From Muricea muricata (Eukaryota; Cnidaria; Anthozoa; Malacalcyonacea; Plexauridae), in assembly GCA_963855995.1 (NCBI GenBank), contig OY979716.1:87932103-87996102 (forward strand): DNA of 64,000 nucleotides, read 5' to 3'. Both the position numbers and the translations under genes were made by a program. Shown piece by piece: positions 32,500 through 43,457 of this stretch (its first letter is position 1; every line of letters begins with the position of its first letter). The notes beneath the pieces were generated by a model that was not told the origin of the DNA, searched no databases, and saw nothing but the letters and a program-made list of their open reading frames with translations.

Positions 32500-34355
32500 C
32501 TAAAGCCTTGCAGGTCTATATCCTGTATAAATTCCATTTGGAGAAGGGTAACGAGCACGTATTTCTCTAACACAGCAACTTGGAACAACCCTTCGGTTGC
32601 CTTTTCCTAAGTGCCCATATTGCCACAAAATATATTGTCGGTATGCAGCATGCCTGAAGTTTTCATTGTTTCTCACATTATTCAATGCCAACATATCTTC
32701 TCGAAACCTCATAGCAATATCAAGGACATTTGCGTCCAAGATAATTTGTAAAAACAAAGCATTTGTTGTTATGCAAGGACGCACCGCTGTTGTACAACAC
32801 TTGTTTTCTGCTTGTGTTGGCATTACTATACAATGCCCACACTTACACCAATCTGGAACATCATTTGGTAATGGTGGGTCAGGAGGTTGCCCATCACCTG
32901 CCATTATTTCCCCCTGAACAATATCAGCAAATGCTGCAGGTTGCCTCCTCAAAAGTTCCACTGCAAGCCTTCTGAGGGCATCTATTTCCAGACCATTCAC
33001 CAAGTCCTAAAACACAAAAATGTACACACATGCTGTAATCAGTATGTCTCAAGAGCATTTAAGATTGGCTGTAAGTGTAACATAGAAATCTAGTGTATAT
33101 ATATTTATGCATACCACTATTTGGTTTTCATGGTTTGCTTGATTTTGTGCAGCACCTTCTGCTGCTTGTAATCCTCCTCTTCTGCGACCTCTTCTGCGAC
33201 CTCTTCCGCTACCTCTTCCGCGACCTCTTCCGCGACCTCTTCCGCGACCTCTTCCGCGACCTCTTCCACGACCTCTTCCACTTCCCCCAACTTCTGTTTC
33301 TTCATCACTTCCATGCCTTTCTCCTCGACTACTGCTTCTTGCTCTTCCACGTCCTCTTCCACGCCCTCTCCCACGTCCTCTCCCACGTCCTCTTCCACGC
33401 CCACTCCCACCTTCTGTTGCTTCATCACTTTCATGCCCTCTTTCTTCACCACTACCTCTAGCCCTTCGTTGTCCTCTTGTACGTCCTCTTTCTTGGACCA
33501 CAGTTGTCTCCTCATATGGCCCATCAGATTCATCTTGTCCAGACTCATGCAAGAACTCATCATCCTGAGAAGTGAAAAAATGCATTAACTTTATAGATCA
33601 CACAAAAACGTTGAACCACACTGTTGGCAATACACATTGTATCAAAAAAATTCTGGTAGTTATGTCTTGAATATACTGTATGATGTGGGATTTTTATGTT
33701 CTAAAATAATCCTGTGACATTTCTTGGCAATGCGACACTTTGAACCATAATATAGTATATAAAAACCATAATATATGCCATATATCCTAATACACATATC
33801 TATGCCATATATCCTAATACCGTAGTAGATTTACAATGAATATTCATGCAGTATTCATGTAATATCACCCATATGCTAATATTATACGAATTTTATGCAA
33901 ATCTCAACAGATCGATTGCAGTGTATTCAAGTCAAATAAACGTCGAAAGAACGACTGAAATTTTTTCCATGTTTTACAGTTGTTTGTAAACGGAGACGTG
34001 AGAAATTCAATGCCTTTGTGTGGTTGGTTCAGTTGTCTACGAGCTAACTTCATGAAAAAGCGTTAATTATACATTAATATACGAACACACTTACTGATGA
34101 ATCGTCGCTATCGCTTTCTTGGACTCTTCGATTATTTAAACACATGTCAGAGTTCCCATTGTGGCACACACTCGAACAATAATTGCTTAGACTCCGGCAC
34201 GGGCAAAAATTTCTCCCTCGTTCACGAAGACAATTTCCACGACAAGAACAAGTTGTATTGTTGTCAAAATAAGAATCCGACGCAAGCTGTTCCATTTGAT
34301 CGATTTCTAGATCTTCAAGCGTACTATTTAAAGCTTCGTCCAACGCTTCTGCCAT
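32500..34355 (-). CDS. Cys-rich / RG-rich / P2RX7 C-terminal-domain protein
   Basis: Three exons, minus strand: 34355-34095, 33564-33115, 33006-32500, all open with good GT-AG borders. Exon 1, from ATG 34355, has an acidic start and a CXC-like cysteine cluster ([18 protein letters not shown], then [13 protein letters not shown]). Exon 2 encodes long Arg-Gly repeats plus acidic pieces. Exon 3 encodes the P2X7-receptor C-terminal (ballast) domain: [54 protein letters not shown] and GIYTGYRP. No membrane segment or P2X channel part is present. In vertebrate P2X7 this domain binds zinc and guanine nucleotide; here it is a stand-alone transposon protein, probably nucleic-acid-associated by its RG and Cys-rich parts. 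Confidence 0.87.
33165..33450 (-). repeat. Arg-Gly coding microsatellite
   Basis: Hexamer-like repeats of GGAAGAGGTCGC/GGACGTGGAAGA type in two blocks, encoding RG repeats in exon 2. The opposite strand and other frames give long spurious open frames. Confidence 0.85.
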
Positions 34356-34443
34356 GCTTTCAAGTCAGATAGTAATAAAAAGCCTCCCAAACACAAGCTG
34401 TCCACTTTGTAACTCGATTCGCGTTTATTACGCTCTGTTGACA

Positions 34444-34564
34444 GACTGACTCAAGACCGGAAGAAAAGATGATGATTTGCAGTTGCGCTATCTTCACTTC
34501 CGCTTCCGTGAGACTCACATAAACAAAAAACTCGCACATGCGCAGATGCGACTTTAACCCAGCT
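34444..34564 (-). repeat. right inverted repeat of Kolobok element
   Basis: Partner of 27175-27295. It lies 88 bp upstream of the accessory gene start, so both genes start near an identical end and may share regulation. Confidence 0.95.
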
Positions 34565-36765
34565 TTAAGTGTGTAGCTCTAAGAATAGAATTTGTGAGAC
34601 TTGTTATAAATGCAATGGTGAAGGAAATAATTAAGCTATGTTTCAGAAAACATCCTTCAATTTCCCGAGATACTTCACCACAAGCATTGATTAAGTTGAG
34701 AATTGAGGATGTGTGTGAAGCATGGTCAGTCAAAGCTCCAATCTTTTATGATTTTCTCAAATCTGCAGCTATTTCTTCAAAAAGATCAGATGTTGCTCAG
34801 CCAGTACACCATCCAAGTGTTGCAGTTGCTGGTGCAGTATTGCTACAAAAAAGGTGTAAAGAAATGAATGCAATCCAGCATCTCATTAGTATGATAATTA
34901 AGTTTAGCACTATCGGGTGAGAGAAACTGTTCCATTACAGATACTACTGTAGCTTGCAAAGTTACAGTTCAATGCTTGATTTTTCTATGTCCACTAGAGT
35001 GTTAAAAGTTGCAATTAGAGTTGGGATTTATCATAAGCAGCCCATTAAATGTTGCAAATAAAATATTATACAACCCACCCTGTCAACATTTCCTGTGAGA
35101 GGAAATTTGAGTACCTGGAAAAAACCCACAGCTGAGCTGAAGTGCTGAACATTGATATTATACTGGTACTCTTCTCACATGAGGACTAGATTTCAGTCAT
35201 GTTCAGAATTCTCTGCTGAGGACTAAACCTACAAGTGGAAAAGACTGAAGCCAGTTACAGTCGTCAATTTGTATTGTCCTAAGAAGTTGAACAGAGCAAA
35301 TTTTAATGATTGATGAATTACATAATTAGTAAAAACATATTCTGAATAATAATGCCATCTGGTAAACTCAAGATACGAGTTATTAAATAGAACAATCATG
35401 TAATTATATATAATTAGTCAACTCACAACTGTTGAGTTTTATGCAATTTAAAATTTTTAAGTGATGTTAAAATATTGAAGTGAAGTAATATTGAGAAAAA
35501 AATGAAATGTATTGAGAAAAAAATGAAACATAATATTGTATTTTATACATAAGTGATTGATAATGAGTAAGTTCATTTCCAAAATAATATTTTTTGATCT
35601 TTAGACAATGTTCAGTAGGCTGAATTGTATGAGATTGGTTCTGTCCAACTCAAGCATGTTGAGGCATCTAGAGGAAATGACTAAATTGCAAGATGAAAAG
35701 ATCACAGACTGGAAAACTAGTGTGAGTTCAAGAGGCAAGGAAATTCAATTTCTAAAATCAAAGATATCTCAAATACAAAAAGTAATTAAAACAGAAGAAA
35801 AGGTGTCATCAACTAACATGGATTCTGATAAAAGCCCAAGCACATCTTTAAACACTGACACAAGTCCTTCAAAACGTGTAGAAGCCACATGTGAACCTGA
35901 TACATCCACAGCCAATACTTTTCAAGCATCTGACACCTTAAAAGATACATCAGGAACTAAAAACTTGGATTCCTTAAAATCTGATGTTAAAAAGGCTTCT
36001 TCAAGACTTGAGCAGTTGATGTGTGAAGATAAGGGGGTGCATTTTGTCATTGACAACATTGACATACGTCAAAATGTTCAAAACATGACTGAAGAGAATC
36101 GGAATGTCGACTGTCATTGGGTGAATGCGAACATAGTTTTTAATCGTGTTTCAGGAAACAATTTGATTGACAGTGGCTGCACCCAAAATGTCATGGATGT
36201 TGACAATTCGGAAGTTCTGCCAACCATCAAAGAACACTTGGCATTTCACAAAAAAGCAAATATCCACATCGAACGGACCCTTGTAAAACGTATCCCATGT
36301 TTACAACATTTATATGAGCATGTTTCATGGCATATTGCACATCCACATACAGAAGAAATGAAGAAGACAAAAAGAAAGGTATTGGTACCAATTTTACTAT
36401 TATTATGTACCCACTGAATGAGTGTTTACCTGTTCACCTGCAATACATAAATTCTGAGATATTTTGTTTTTGATTACCTTTTAATAAAAATGCTAATTGG
36501 TACGCTTCATCTTTCATATAGTTACAACTTGGAATTTACTTTAAAGATGAGAATACTAATAATGGCATTGTCGAAGTTCTTGAGCTACTACAGCAGTACC
36601 TCTGTACAATGACTAACCCAGAAGACCCTGATGATATTGAGTATGAATGTCAAGGTCTCATTGGTGATCAATGCCAGGTTGTCAAGACAGAATGGGTATA
36701 ACACACTAGAAAAACTTGAAGGCTTCAATTTTGGAATTGCAGACTGGCACACTAAGATGAAGTGT
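34565..36765 (+). pseudogene. DUF6589-type gene, middle part
   Basis: 34569-34920 continues the exon cut by Kolobok (VRLVINAMVKEIIKLCFRKH, IEDVCEAWSVKAPIFYDFLK). About 34930-35604 is a non-coding intron. The exon ~35605-36378 has HLEEMTKLQDEKITDWKT, a Ser/Thr-rich insert, and FVIDNIDIRQNVQNMTEENR (probable first acidic site). After an intron, 36522-36765 has LQLGIYFKDENTNNGIVEVL, LIGDQCQVV, then after a frame change LEGFNFGIADWHTKMK. The order matches DUF6589 proteins, whose (V/I)DN and GDQ motifs suggest an RNase H-fold transposase. It stops where a LINE fragment begins. Confidence 0.7.
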
Positions 36766-36767
36766 TA

Positions 36768-37258
36768 CATTAAACTTTATTAAATTCGCCATACAAAAAT
36801 ACAATTAAAATAAAACACAAACAAAATAATAGATGGCGAGGAGACCTCAAGAAACCACTGGGCTTATCTAGCATTAGTCAATTAGTCTAAATGCAATATT
36901 TCACTCAAAAGCTAGCATATGTGCACGACGTATAAAGATTATCTTAACAGTAATTCTATCATATGTTTTTTAAAGGAGGAAAGACTAGACAAATCCTTTA
37001 TATGTAATGGCAAAGCATTCCAAATTTTAGAACCTTGAAAAAGTATAGTAAATTGTTTTAAATTGGTTCGACAAGCGTGAGGACGATAATTCTCAGCAGT
37101 TCTTGTATTGTAGTTGTGGACCTCGTTGTTAGTAATAAATAAGTTCAGAAGACTTGGCGGTAACATTAAGTTTTTATAACAAAACATAAACCTAGCAACA
37201 TAAAGTGAATTAACTTTAAAAATATCTAGTATACCTAATTGAGTAAATAGCGGATCAG
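36768..37258 (-). pseudogene. LINE 3' fragment
   Basis: Minus strand, 5'-truncated: FTQLGILDIFKVNSLYVARF, VHNYNTRTAENYRPHACRTN, FQGSKIWNALPLHIKDLSSL, then a 3' UTR ending with AATAAAGTTTAATGTAA at 36768. This is the C-terminal end of a CR1/L2-like reverse transcriptase. It lies exactly between the DUF6589 piece and the left part of alpha-kinase transposon copy 2 and may have replaced that transposon's outer end. Confidence 0.75.
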
Positions 37259-37273
37259 AATGAGCACGGAATT

Positions 37274-37347
37274 CTGAATGTATTTTAATTTTTTTAAATT
37301 TAAATTTAAAAATACTTTAGTTCTACGTGGCCCAGCGCTGCCAAATG
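37274..37347 (+). repeat. left inverted repeat (partial), copy 2
   Basis: Pairs with 42047-42150. Contains the motif TGGCCCAGCGCTGCCAAAT, comparable to TGGCCCATTGACGCCAT in copy 1, and an AT-rich core with TTAGTTCTAC, also found in copy 1 (GTAGAACTAAA). Confidence 0.8.
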
Positions 37348-37435
37348 CTAAAAAATTTAAAAAATAATTCATTAGACATGCAGTAAGTGGGACATGCGTT
37401 TACGTACTGCATAATTTAATAAATTATAGCCAATA

Positions 37436-40300
37436 ATGGCGGGTTTTTGGAAAAACGATCAGAAACTAGAACACGATTTAAAGAAATACGTTTCATAAGA
37501 AAAGACTACAGTGCATATAAGTGGAGTTTGAGAACTCTGGGTCGAAGGTTGAGACATTTTGGTATTCATTATATTGATTCTAATATGCCTCTCGAAGTCG
37601 CTAGGGAAGCCGCTGAGAAAGAACTTGATGGCCCTGGTGCAATGCTTGGTTATAGGGCCATGACCCTAAAGATTTGGCAAAAGTATGATGTTAAAGTGCC
37701 TAGAGCGCTTGTTCACGATTTGATGTTCGAGCTCGATCCTGATGGTTTAGCTAGAAGAGCTCCAGGCGCCAAGGCGAAAAAAGCTAAAGGCCACTTTGTT
37801 ACTATTGGTCCAAACTGGACATATTCCATGGATGGACACGATAAGATGATGGGCTTTCAGAGTTCGGCCTTTCCCATTGCAATATATGGGTGCATTGATA
37901 CTGCCAGCCGGAAATTAATTTGGCTCAAAGTTTGGACAACAAATTCAAACCCATTGTTTGTTGGCAAGTGGTACCTACAATCATTGTTGGAGACTGGTAT
38001 ATTGCCAAACTATATTCGCCTAGATAAGGGAACTGAAACCACAACTATGAGTACTATTCAGGCATACCTCAGAAGCCAACAAGACGACCTGGAAGATCCA
38101 ACTGATTGCACACCCAAGTTCTTAATGCTTTTCTTTATTTATATATAAAGCTTTTATGATATTTCTTTCCTTTTTTGGACTAAAAAATACTTTGATTCAC
38201 TAATTGAAAATTGATTGTTAGATTGAAAGATGGTGGAGGGAGCTACATGAACGGTTGGAGAAGTACTTCAAAATTGGTCTAAACTGGTTAAAAGAAGAAT
38301 GTCACTACAACCCACAAGATGAGATAGACAGGTCAAATTAAATGTAATAAGTTAAACTTAATTGATATACAGCTGCATTTTAAATCATTTTATGTATTAT
38401 TCAACAGGTCATTGCTTTTGTACATTATGATCCCCATGATGCGAAGGGAACTCGATGAATTTCGCCAAACAATATGGAATAACCTCCGCATTCGTGAACA
38501 GAAAGACACACTCATGGCTGATGGCATTCCAAACCATATTTTTGAATTCCCTGAAAAATATGAAATGGAAAACAAAGGTCTCAGTATGTTATTTTACCTG
38601 GGAAAACTTCCATGTGATATTTTACTAAATGTCCAAATAGGCTGGTTCCTAACTTTTCTATATTTTAGCTACATGGATCTAAATATTAAACATAGAGGAA
38701 TTGAAGCTAGTGTACATTATGAGTATGGTGCACAGCTGTCTTTTATTTATTAGACCAATTTCCCTGTCCAATATTTAAAGTCCCCCCCCCCCTCTGTTTG
38801 CCTAGTAAATTTGTAATTTTATTAATTGCCCTCCTATAGGTTTTAAAGTGACCACCCAAGATCGTCAAGAAGTAGCTGAATTATCAGGAGTCCTTGATGC
38901 CCCAGATGATTTTTTATCAGCAGAATTGCTACCCTACTGCTATCTATCAGCAACCATGTGTTGTTATTAGCGAAACTTGAGCTTTATGGGGTTACTGGTT
39001 TAGCTTTTAATTTATTCAAATCTTACTTTGCTGAACGTTTACAGGTATGTTCTGTAAACGGTAAACTTTCAAATCCAAGAATAGTAAATTGTGGAGTACC
39101 ACAAGGATCGATTCTTGGCCCACTTCTATTCTTAGTTTACATCAATGATTTGCCAAACTGTCTACAGTTTACATCTGCTCTACTGTTTGCAGATGACACG
39201 AATATAGCAGTAAGTGGTAAATCAATTGAGGAAATGGAGCGGACCATCAATCTTGATCTTCTTAATGTCAAGGAGTGGCTTTCAGCAAACAAACTCAGTC
39301 TGAATATTGTTAAAACTGAATATCTTTTGATTGGCTCTCCCCATAATATAAAACATTTGAGTTCAGAACCGAATGTTTGCATTGGCAATGAATCGATAGA
39401 AAGAGTTCAAGCGACAAAAGCTCTTGGAGTCCAATTAGACGAACATCTAGCATTTAACAGTCACGTCGATCATATTTCCAGTAAAATTTCTGCTGGTATA
39501 AGTGCATTAAAAAGAATTAAAGAATATATGGATCAAGAGACTTTGAAATCGGTCTACTATGCATTAGTCCAGCCTCATTTTGATTACTGCTGTGAAGTTT
39601 GGGATTCAATTGATGCGACCCTTTCAAATCGATTACAGAAGCTTCACAATAGAAGTGCCAGAATCATAATGAGCAAAAATGAGCATGGTCAGTCAAGTCT
39701 GGCCCTTGGTCTTCTTGGATGGAAAACCCTGGAAGAACAGAGGGCTCAGAGTACAGCTAGACTAATGTATAAGGTTTTGCATAATATGGCACCAACAAAG
39801 TTAAATGAGATTTTTAATACGTCTAATACTGTTCATGGCCATGATTTACGAGGATCTAATTCCACTCTCTTCCTTCCGCGTCCAAGAACTGAATATCTTA
39901 AAAAAAGCATCAGTTTTAGAGGCCCAAAAATATGGAATTCTTTGTCCGAACAAGCTAGAAATAGCGAATCTCTGTCTATATTTAATGCTAACATCTCTAG
40001 CTAATGCCAGCCTGTTCAACAATAATATATGATTGTATTAATGTAGTAATTTATTGATTTTGTACATGTTTCTAATTGTGTATATTTATAGTTGTATCAC
40101 GTCCCACTTGGAAATCAACATTCAGTTGAAGTGGCTAACATGTTGAAATAAAGTTTTAATAATAATAATAATAATTACGCACATTACTTTCGGCTATATT
40201 GCCAGAGCCAGAAAAAACCCAGTGCATTGAATTTGTTCAAAAGTATTTGTTACTCAAGCAAGGTTATGCAGATTCACTGAGACCATCAGAAGTAGAATAA
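37436..40300 (+). pseudogene. integrase-like DDE transposase (copy 2), split by LINE
   Basis: ATG 37436 (MAGFWKNDQKLEHDLKKY), then a small deletion or frame change near 37495 relative to copy 1. The main exon runs to about 38120 with WSLRTLGRRLRHFGIHYID, ELDGPGAMLGYRAMTLKIW, Asp in YSMDGHDKMMGFQ and Asp in IRLDKGTETTTM. Further exons: 38222-38331 (IERWWRELHERLEKYF with the Glu), 38408-38577 (MMRRELDEFRQTIWNNLRIR), 38840-38950. After the LINE the C-terminus resumes at about 40177-40300 (LPEPEKTQCIEFVQKYLL, stop). The catalytic triad is present. Confidence 0.85.
38951..40174 (+). mobile_element. 5'-truncated CR1/L2-like LINE, ORF2 end intact
   Basis: 348 open codons: reverse transcriptase with GVPQGSILGPLLFLVYINDL and the active site LLFADDTNIA, then the thumb and C-terminal part (VQPHFDYCCEVWD, SARIIMSKNEHGQSS, FRGPKIWNSLSEQAR). 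The 3' end has AATAAAG and an (AAT)n tail at 40150-40174, usual for such LINEs. Being unbroken it is the youngest insert here. It cut the last exon of the integrase gene. Confidence 0.88.
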
Positions 40301-40515
40301 TGAATATCAACAATTAACATGTCAGCCATTATATATAATAAATTTGAACAAATTAAATAACATTTTAGAAACACAAAATTATACATATATTTTTTTAGGA
40401 TGCATGCATACATGCATGCAGAAACAGAACATCAGGATAGTTTCTATTTCACTAAAGACCAACTGTTTGTTTTTGAGTCCCAAAAGCTCTTACATTGGAC
40501 TTTTTTATGTGCCAA

Positions 40516-41901
40516 TCAGTCCTTTACTTCTTCTGGGATTAGACCAAGAAGATTACAAAATACACTACATTCGTGAGATGTAAAGAAATGAATGTAGGCT
40601 TCAGTTGATAGATTCCCAGCACAGAATAGTAGATGGTGATCATCATCATATATGGTTCTTACTGTGGCAATTTCTGGATCCGTTAAATCATATCCCCCTC
40701 CTTGTGTGTCAACCAATAACAGCTTCTTGTTTGACTTTACAAATGAAAAATGAACAAGGCTTTCGGCTTTCCCTTGTTTCTCAGTGTCACTGTTTCGTGA
40801 AAGGGAGCCATCACTGTTCACATACTTTTGGAAGGTACCAGATGCAAACTGTTCTATAGTTACAATTTCGTTTGTGGACAAAATCTTCCCCAAAAAAGCA
40901 TCAACATACCTGAAACACTTGCCATACACATTTTTATTCCCATCTTTTTCCACTTTTGATGCAATTTGTGACGCAAAGTTATCTGCCAATGCTTGCATCT
41001 GAATTGACTTACGTGCATGATCTTCTTGGGTTTCATTTACTGTGGCAATGAGCTCAATTGTTTTGGGCAAGAAGCGTTTAACAACCTAGGTTTTGTCCTC
41101 AAAATTAGGTGACTTCGACGTAGCTCTGTACGCTGCTCTAAACCCACCATCTGCAAATGCCTCCTTTTCAATGGTAAAATGTGCAGATACTGGTGGTGAC
41201 CACACCATATCAGAAATGCTAAACTTTGAAACTTCGATAATTTCTTGCTATGTTTCGGTGGCTGTAATAGCGTGTCCAAGTTTCATCATGGTTGTAACAC
41301 TCAGACTTTTTGGAACGTTAGGAGGAGCTCGAAACGAAACTTCTAATTTACGTTTTACACCAAGGGCACTAGTCGAATGTGGCACAGGAAGTTGTTTAGG
41401 ACGTATAGATGATGTCGATGCTTCACATTGGGCAGGGCTAGACGTAAATCTGTAACTGCGAGTATTGCTGGTAATGATACTGTCCACCTCGCTCTCTGCA
41501 ACAACAAATTTAATATGGATTAGCTTGAGGTTAGGTAGTTGCAAAATCCTTGTACACGAAGGGCCACGTTCGGTTGCAAGTACGTCACATGACATACCTT
41601 TGGGTCATTTCTTGAAATGGCTGTTGCAAGCGGTAATGATATTGGGAATGGTTACTTCATCAAACACGAATGGTACAAACTCTTGTGGCCCAGTTCTCTC
41701 GTACTTTTTAGCCTTTCCAGCAGCTTCGGTAGCTAGAGGTTGTGCGGTGATTTCTTTATTTTCTAAGATACTCGAACCACCAGCATTACCAGCATTTTTG
41801 CTTGTCTGCCCGCTTTTTGTGTTTTTTTGCTTTGTGGCAACATTTGTCTGTTTTCGTTTTATTTCATTTGCAAACTTTTTCCACTTACTGATTTCAGACA
41901 T
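40516..41901 (-). pseudogene. alpha-kinase gene (copy 2)
   Basis: ATG at 41901 (MSEISKWKKFANEIKRKQ). The shared N-terminal region KAKKYERTGPQEFVPFVFDE is followed by an in-frame TGA (41607-41605), then CDVLATERGPS. After a degraded stretch (AFADGGF glycine-loop region, VVKRFLP with the Lys) comes an open C-terminal part: ESLVHFSFVKSNKKLLLVD with TQGGGYDLTDPEIATV, FCAGNLSTEAYIHFFTSHEC and CSVFCNLLGL. The zinc-binding His-x-Cys-x3-Cys pattern and the DPEI motif are kept, so the C-lobe resembles functional alpha-kinases more than copy 1 does. Confidence 0.86.
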
Positions 41902-42046
41902 TGCAAATTTTAAAATACAAATAAACAGATAAACGAGATGAATTTGTAATGCATCAGTGATGGCGACTGCTGTACTTGTTTCGTGCACTTACGCGATAGT
42001 AGTTAGACATTTTAGTTCAATAATAAAGGTATGTGAAATCATTAGT

Positions 42047-42207
42047 ATTTGGCAGCACTGGGCCACATAGAACTAAAGTATTTTTAAATTTAAATTAAAA
42101 ACTGAGTTTTTTTTAAAATTTAAATTAAAAAAAAATTAAAATACATTCAGTTAAGGATAACTTATTTGTTTTTATTTCTAACATAATTTGGCACCCCTGG
42201 GCCATCA
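42047..42207 (-). repeat. right inverted repeat, copy 2
   Basis: Holds two motif copies, ATTTGGCAGCACTGGGCCAC (42047-42066) and TTTGGCACCCCTGGGCCATC (within 42185-42207), separated by AT-rich sequence. This spacing mirrors copy 1, where the outermost motif lies at the very end. Confidence 0.75.
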
Positions 42208-42850
42208 TAGACATGTTCAATTACAATGTCTGTCTTGCACGGTATGCATTGCTTTGCAAAGAATTGTATGATGCAATTCAGAAAGGAGATGGTGGAAGAA
42301 TTTTCACATGCTGGAAGTTTTTGTTGGTGCATTTCAGAGCAGATATTAAATGAAGCACCAAATATGCCTTCGAAGCACTTTACTACATTCTGCAAACAAT
42401 CTCATTGTTATCTCCAAGACAAGCTTACCGTCTGAAGTGGAACCGTTCTGTGAAGGGTAAATATATGAATGTTCCACTAGACCTTGACCTACAACATGAC
42501 AACAGAATGGTAATTGAAGCTATTAAGAAGTTAGGTGGCAATGTAAATGAAAAATCTGTAAGTAGAATTGTTAAAGCCCAAGCAATTGCATGTGATATGT
42601 TGCAATCATTTGATAAAACAATGCATGTGATCAGAAGGTCTGGTAAGCACTTCAAATCATTTGACGAGAAGGATTTCAAAAAAATTCTTGCCAATCTTGT
42701 CAAAGAGGAAGCTTCTATTGAGGAAGGAAGGAAGGCATTATGCATACTTTAGCAACTGTAAAAAAAGCAATTTGGATGATCTTGATGTTCATAAGATGCA
42801 TCAATGGGTCAATGAACACAAGAAAAAAATAGATGGTGGACACAGGTAGT
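42208..42850 (+). pseudogene. DUF6589-type gene, C-terminal part
   Basis: Resumes after copy 2: DMFNYNVCLARYALLCKELY, WKFLLVHFRADIK, then QAYRLKWNRSVKGKYMNVPL, DLDLQHDNRMVIEAIKKLGG, SGKHFKSFDEKDFKKILANL and finally FSNCKKSNLDDLDVHKMHQW with a frame change near 42750. PLDLxxEHDN and KxLGxNxxE are the C-terminal signature of DUF6589 proteins. About 100 residues between DWHTKMK (36765) and here are missing. Confidence 0.72.
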
Positions 42851-43457
42851 AATTATTGGAACCACAACGTATTTAATAAAATACAAATCAACAGTAACTC
42901 TGAACATGTAAAAGCTCTTGAAGCCAAGACAGGAAAATTGATATACCCTGGAGTTTAGTTTTTTGTCTTTGTATGACAGGAAGCCAATAGCTTTCCTGGG
43001 TGGTTTGCCAATGCAGTGTAAACTTGCATGGCCCTTTCAGCCTTCTAAATTAATGGACCTTGTGCCCATTTTTGTTTTTCACTATCTGTTGTGATGACAA
43101 CCATGTAGTCATTTGAAATGTTATTCAGAGTTACTGCTGTTTTGTGTTCTATGGGTGATGATTTGTACGAGGTATCCATTTTTTCTTAATCATCTGATAG
43201 TGTAAGACTTATGCTTACATTTAGAATACATGGAGCAGTGGCTAAACATGTTCATATTGGTTATGCAGTTCAATATTTCTTTTAATAGTGGGATAAATAT
43301 ATTTATACATGTAATTGTGCTAGCATCAAATTATAATGCAAGAAATTGCAATTACATTGATCTAAAATTCAAATATTACATTTTTTTACTGTTAAAATGT
43401 AAATATATGTATAGGTCTACTATTCATTATAAATGTTATTGTACTGAGTAATACATG
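42851..43457. other. spacer between DUF6589 and RecQ genes
   Basis: Non-coding, AT-rich. No repeat seen. Confidence 0.5.

Larger units (their letters stand above)
27175..34564. mobile_element. Kolobok transposon with P2RX7-domain accessory gene
   Basis: 7390 bp. Inverted repeats of 121 bp (27175-27295, 34444-34564) start AGCTGGGTTAAAGTCGCATC and differ at about three sites. TTAA is duplicated at 27171-27174 and 34565-34568. Two convergent spliced genes: the transposase (+) and a Cys-rich/RG-rich/P2RX7-domain protein (-). All inspected exons are open with GT-AG borders, so the copy looks young and possibly active. Confidence 0.95.
37260..42207. mobile_element. DNA transposon with integrase and alpha-kinase genes (copy 2)
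   Basis: Same gene pair as 1841-6388, in inverted order: integrase on +, alpha-kinase on -. The left repeat 37274-37347 (CTGAATGTATTTTAATT ... GTGGCCCAGCGCTGCCAAAT) pairs with 42047-42150. The right end continues to 42207, where GGCACCCCTGGGCCATCAT ends the element before DUF6589 coding resumes. The left outer end is missing or replaced by the LINE fragment at 36768-37258, so no target duplication could be set. A CR1/L2-like LINE (38951-40174) lies inside. The proteins differ strongly from copy 1, so this is a second, diverged family. Confidence 0.88.

Noticed and set aside
33093..33588. Long open frames on + and in other minus frames across the Arg-Gly repeat
   Set aside because: They are the coding microsatellite read in other frames; the spliced minus frame with RG repeats fits its neighbours and splice sites.
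38951..40174. LINE target-site duplication inside the integrase exon
   Set aside because: AATT-starting sequences on both sides look similar only in part, and the (AAT)n tail blurs the border; not claimed.
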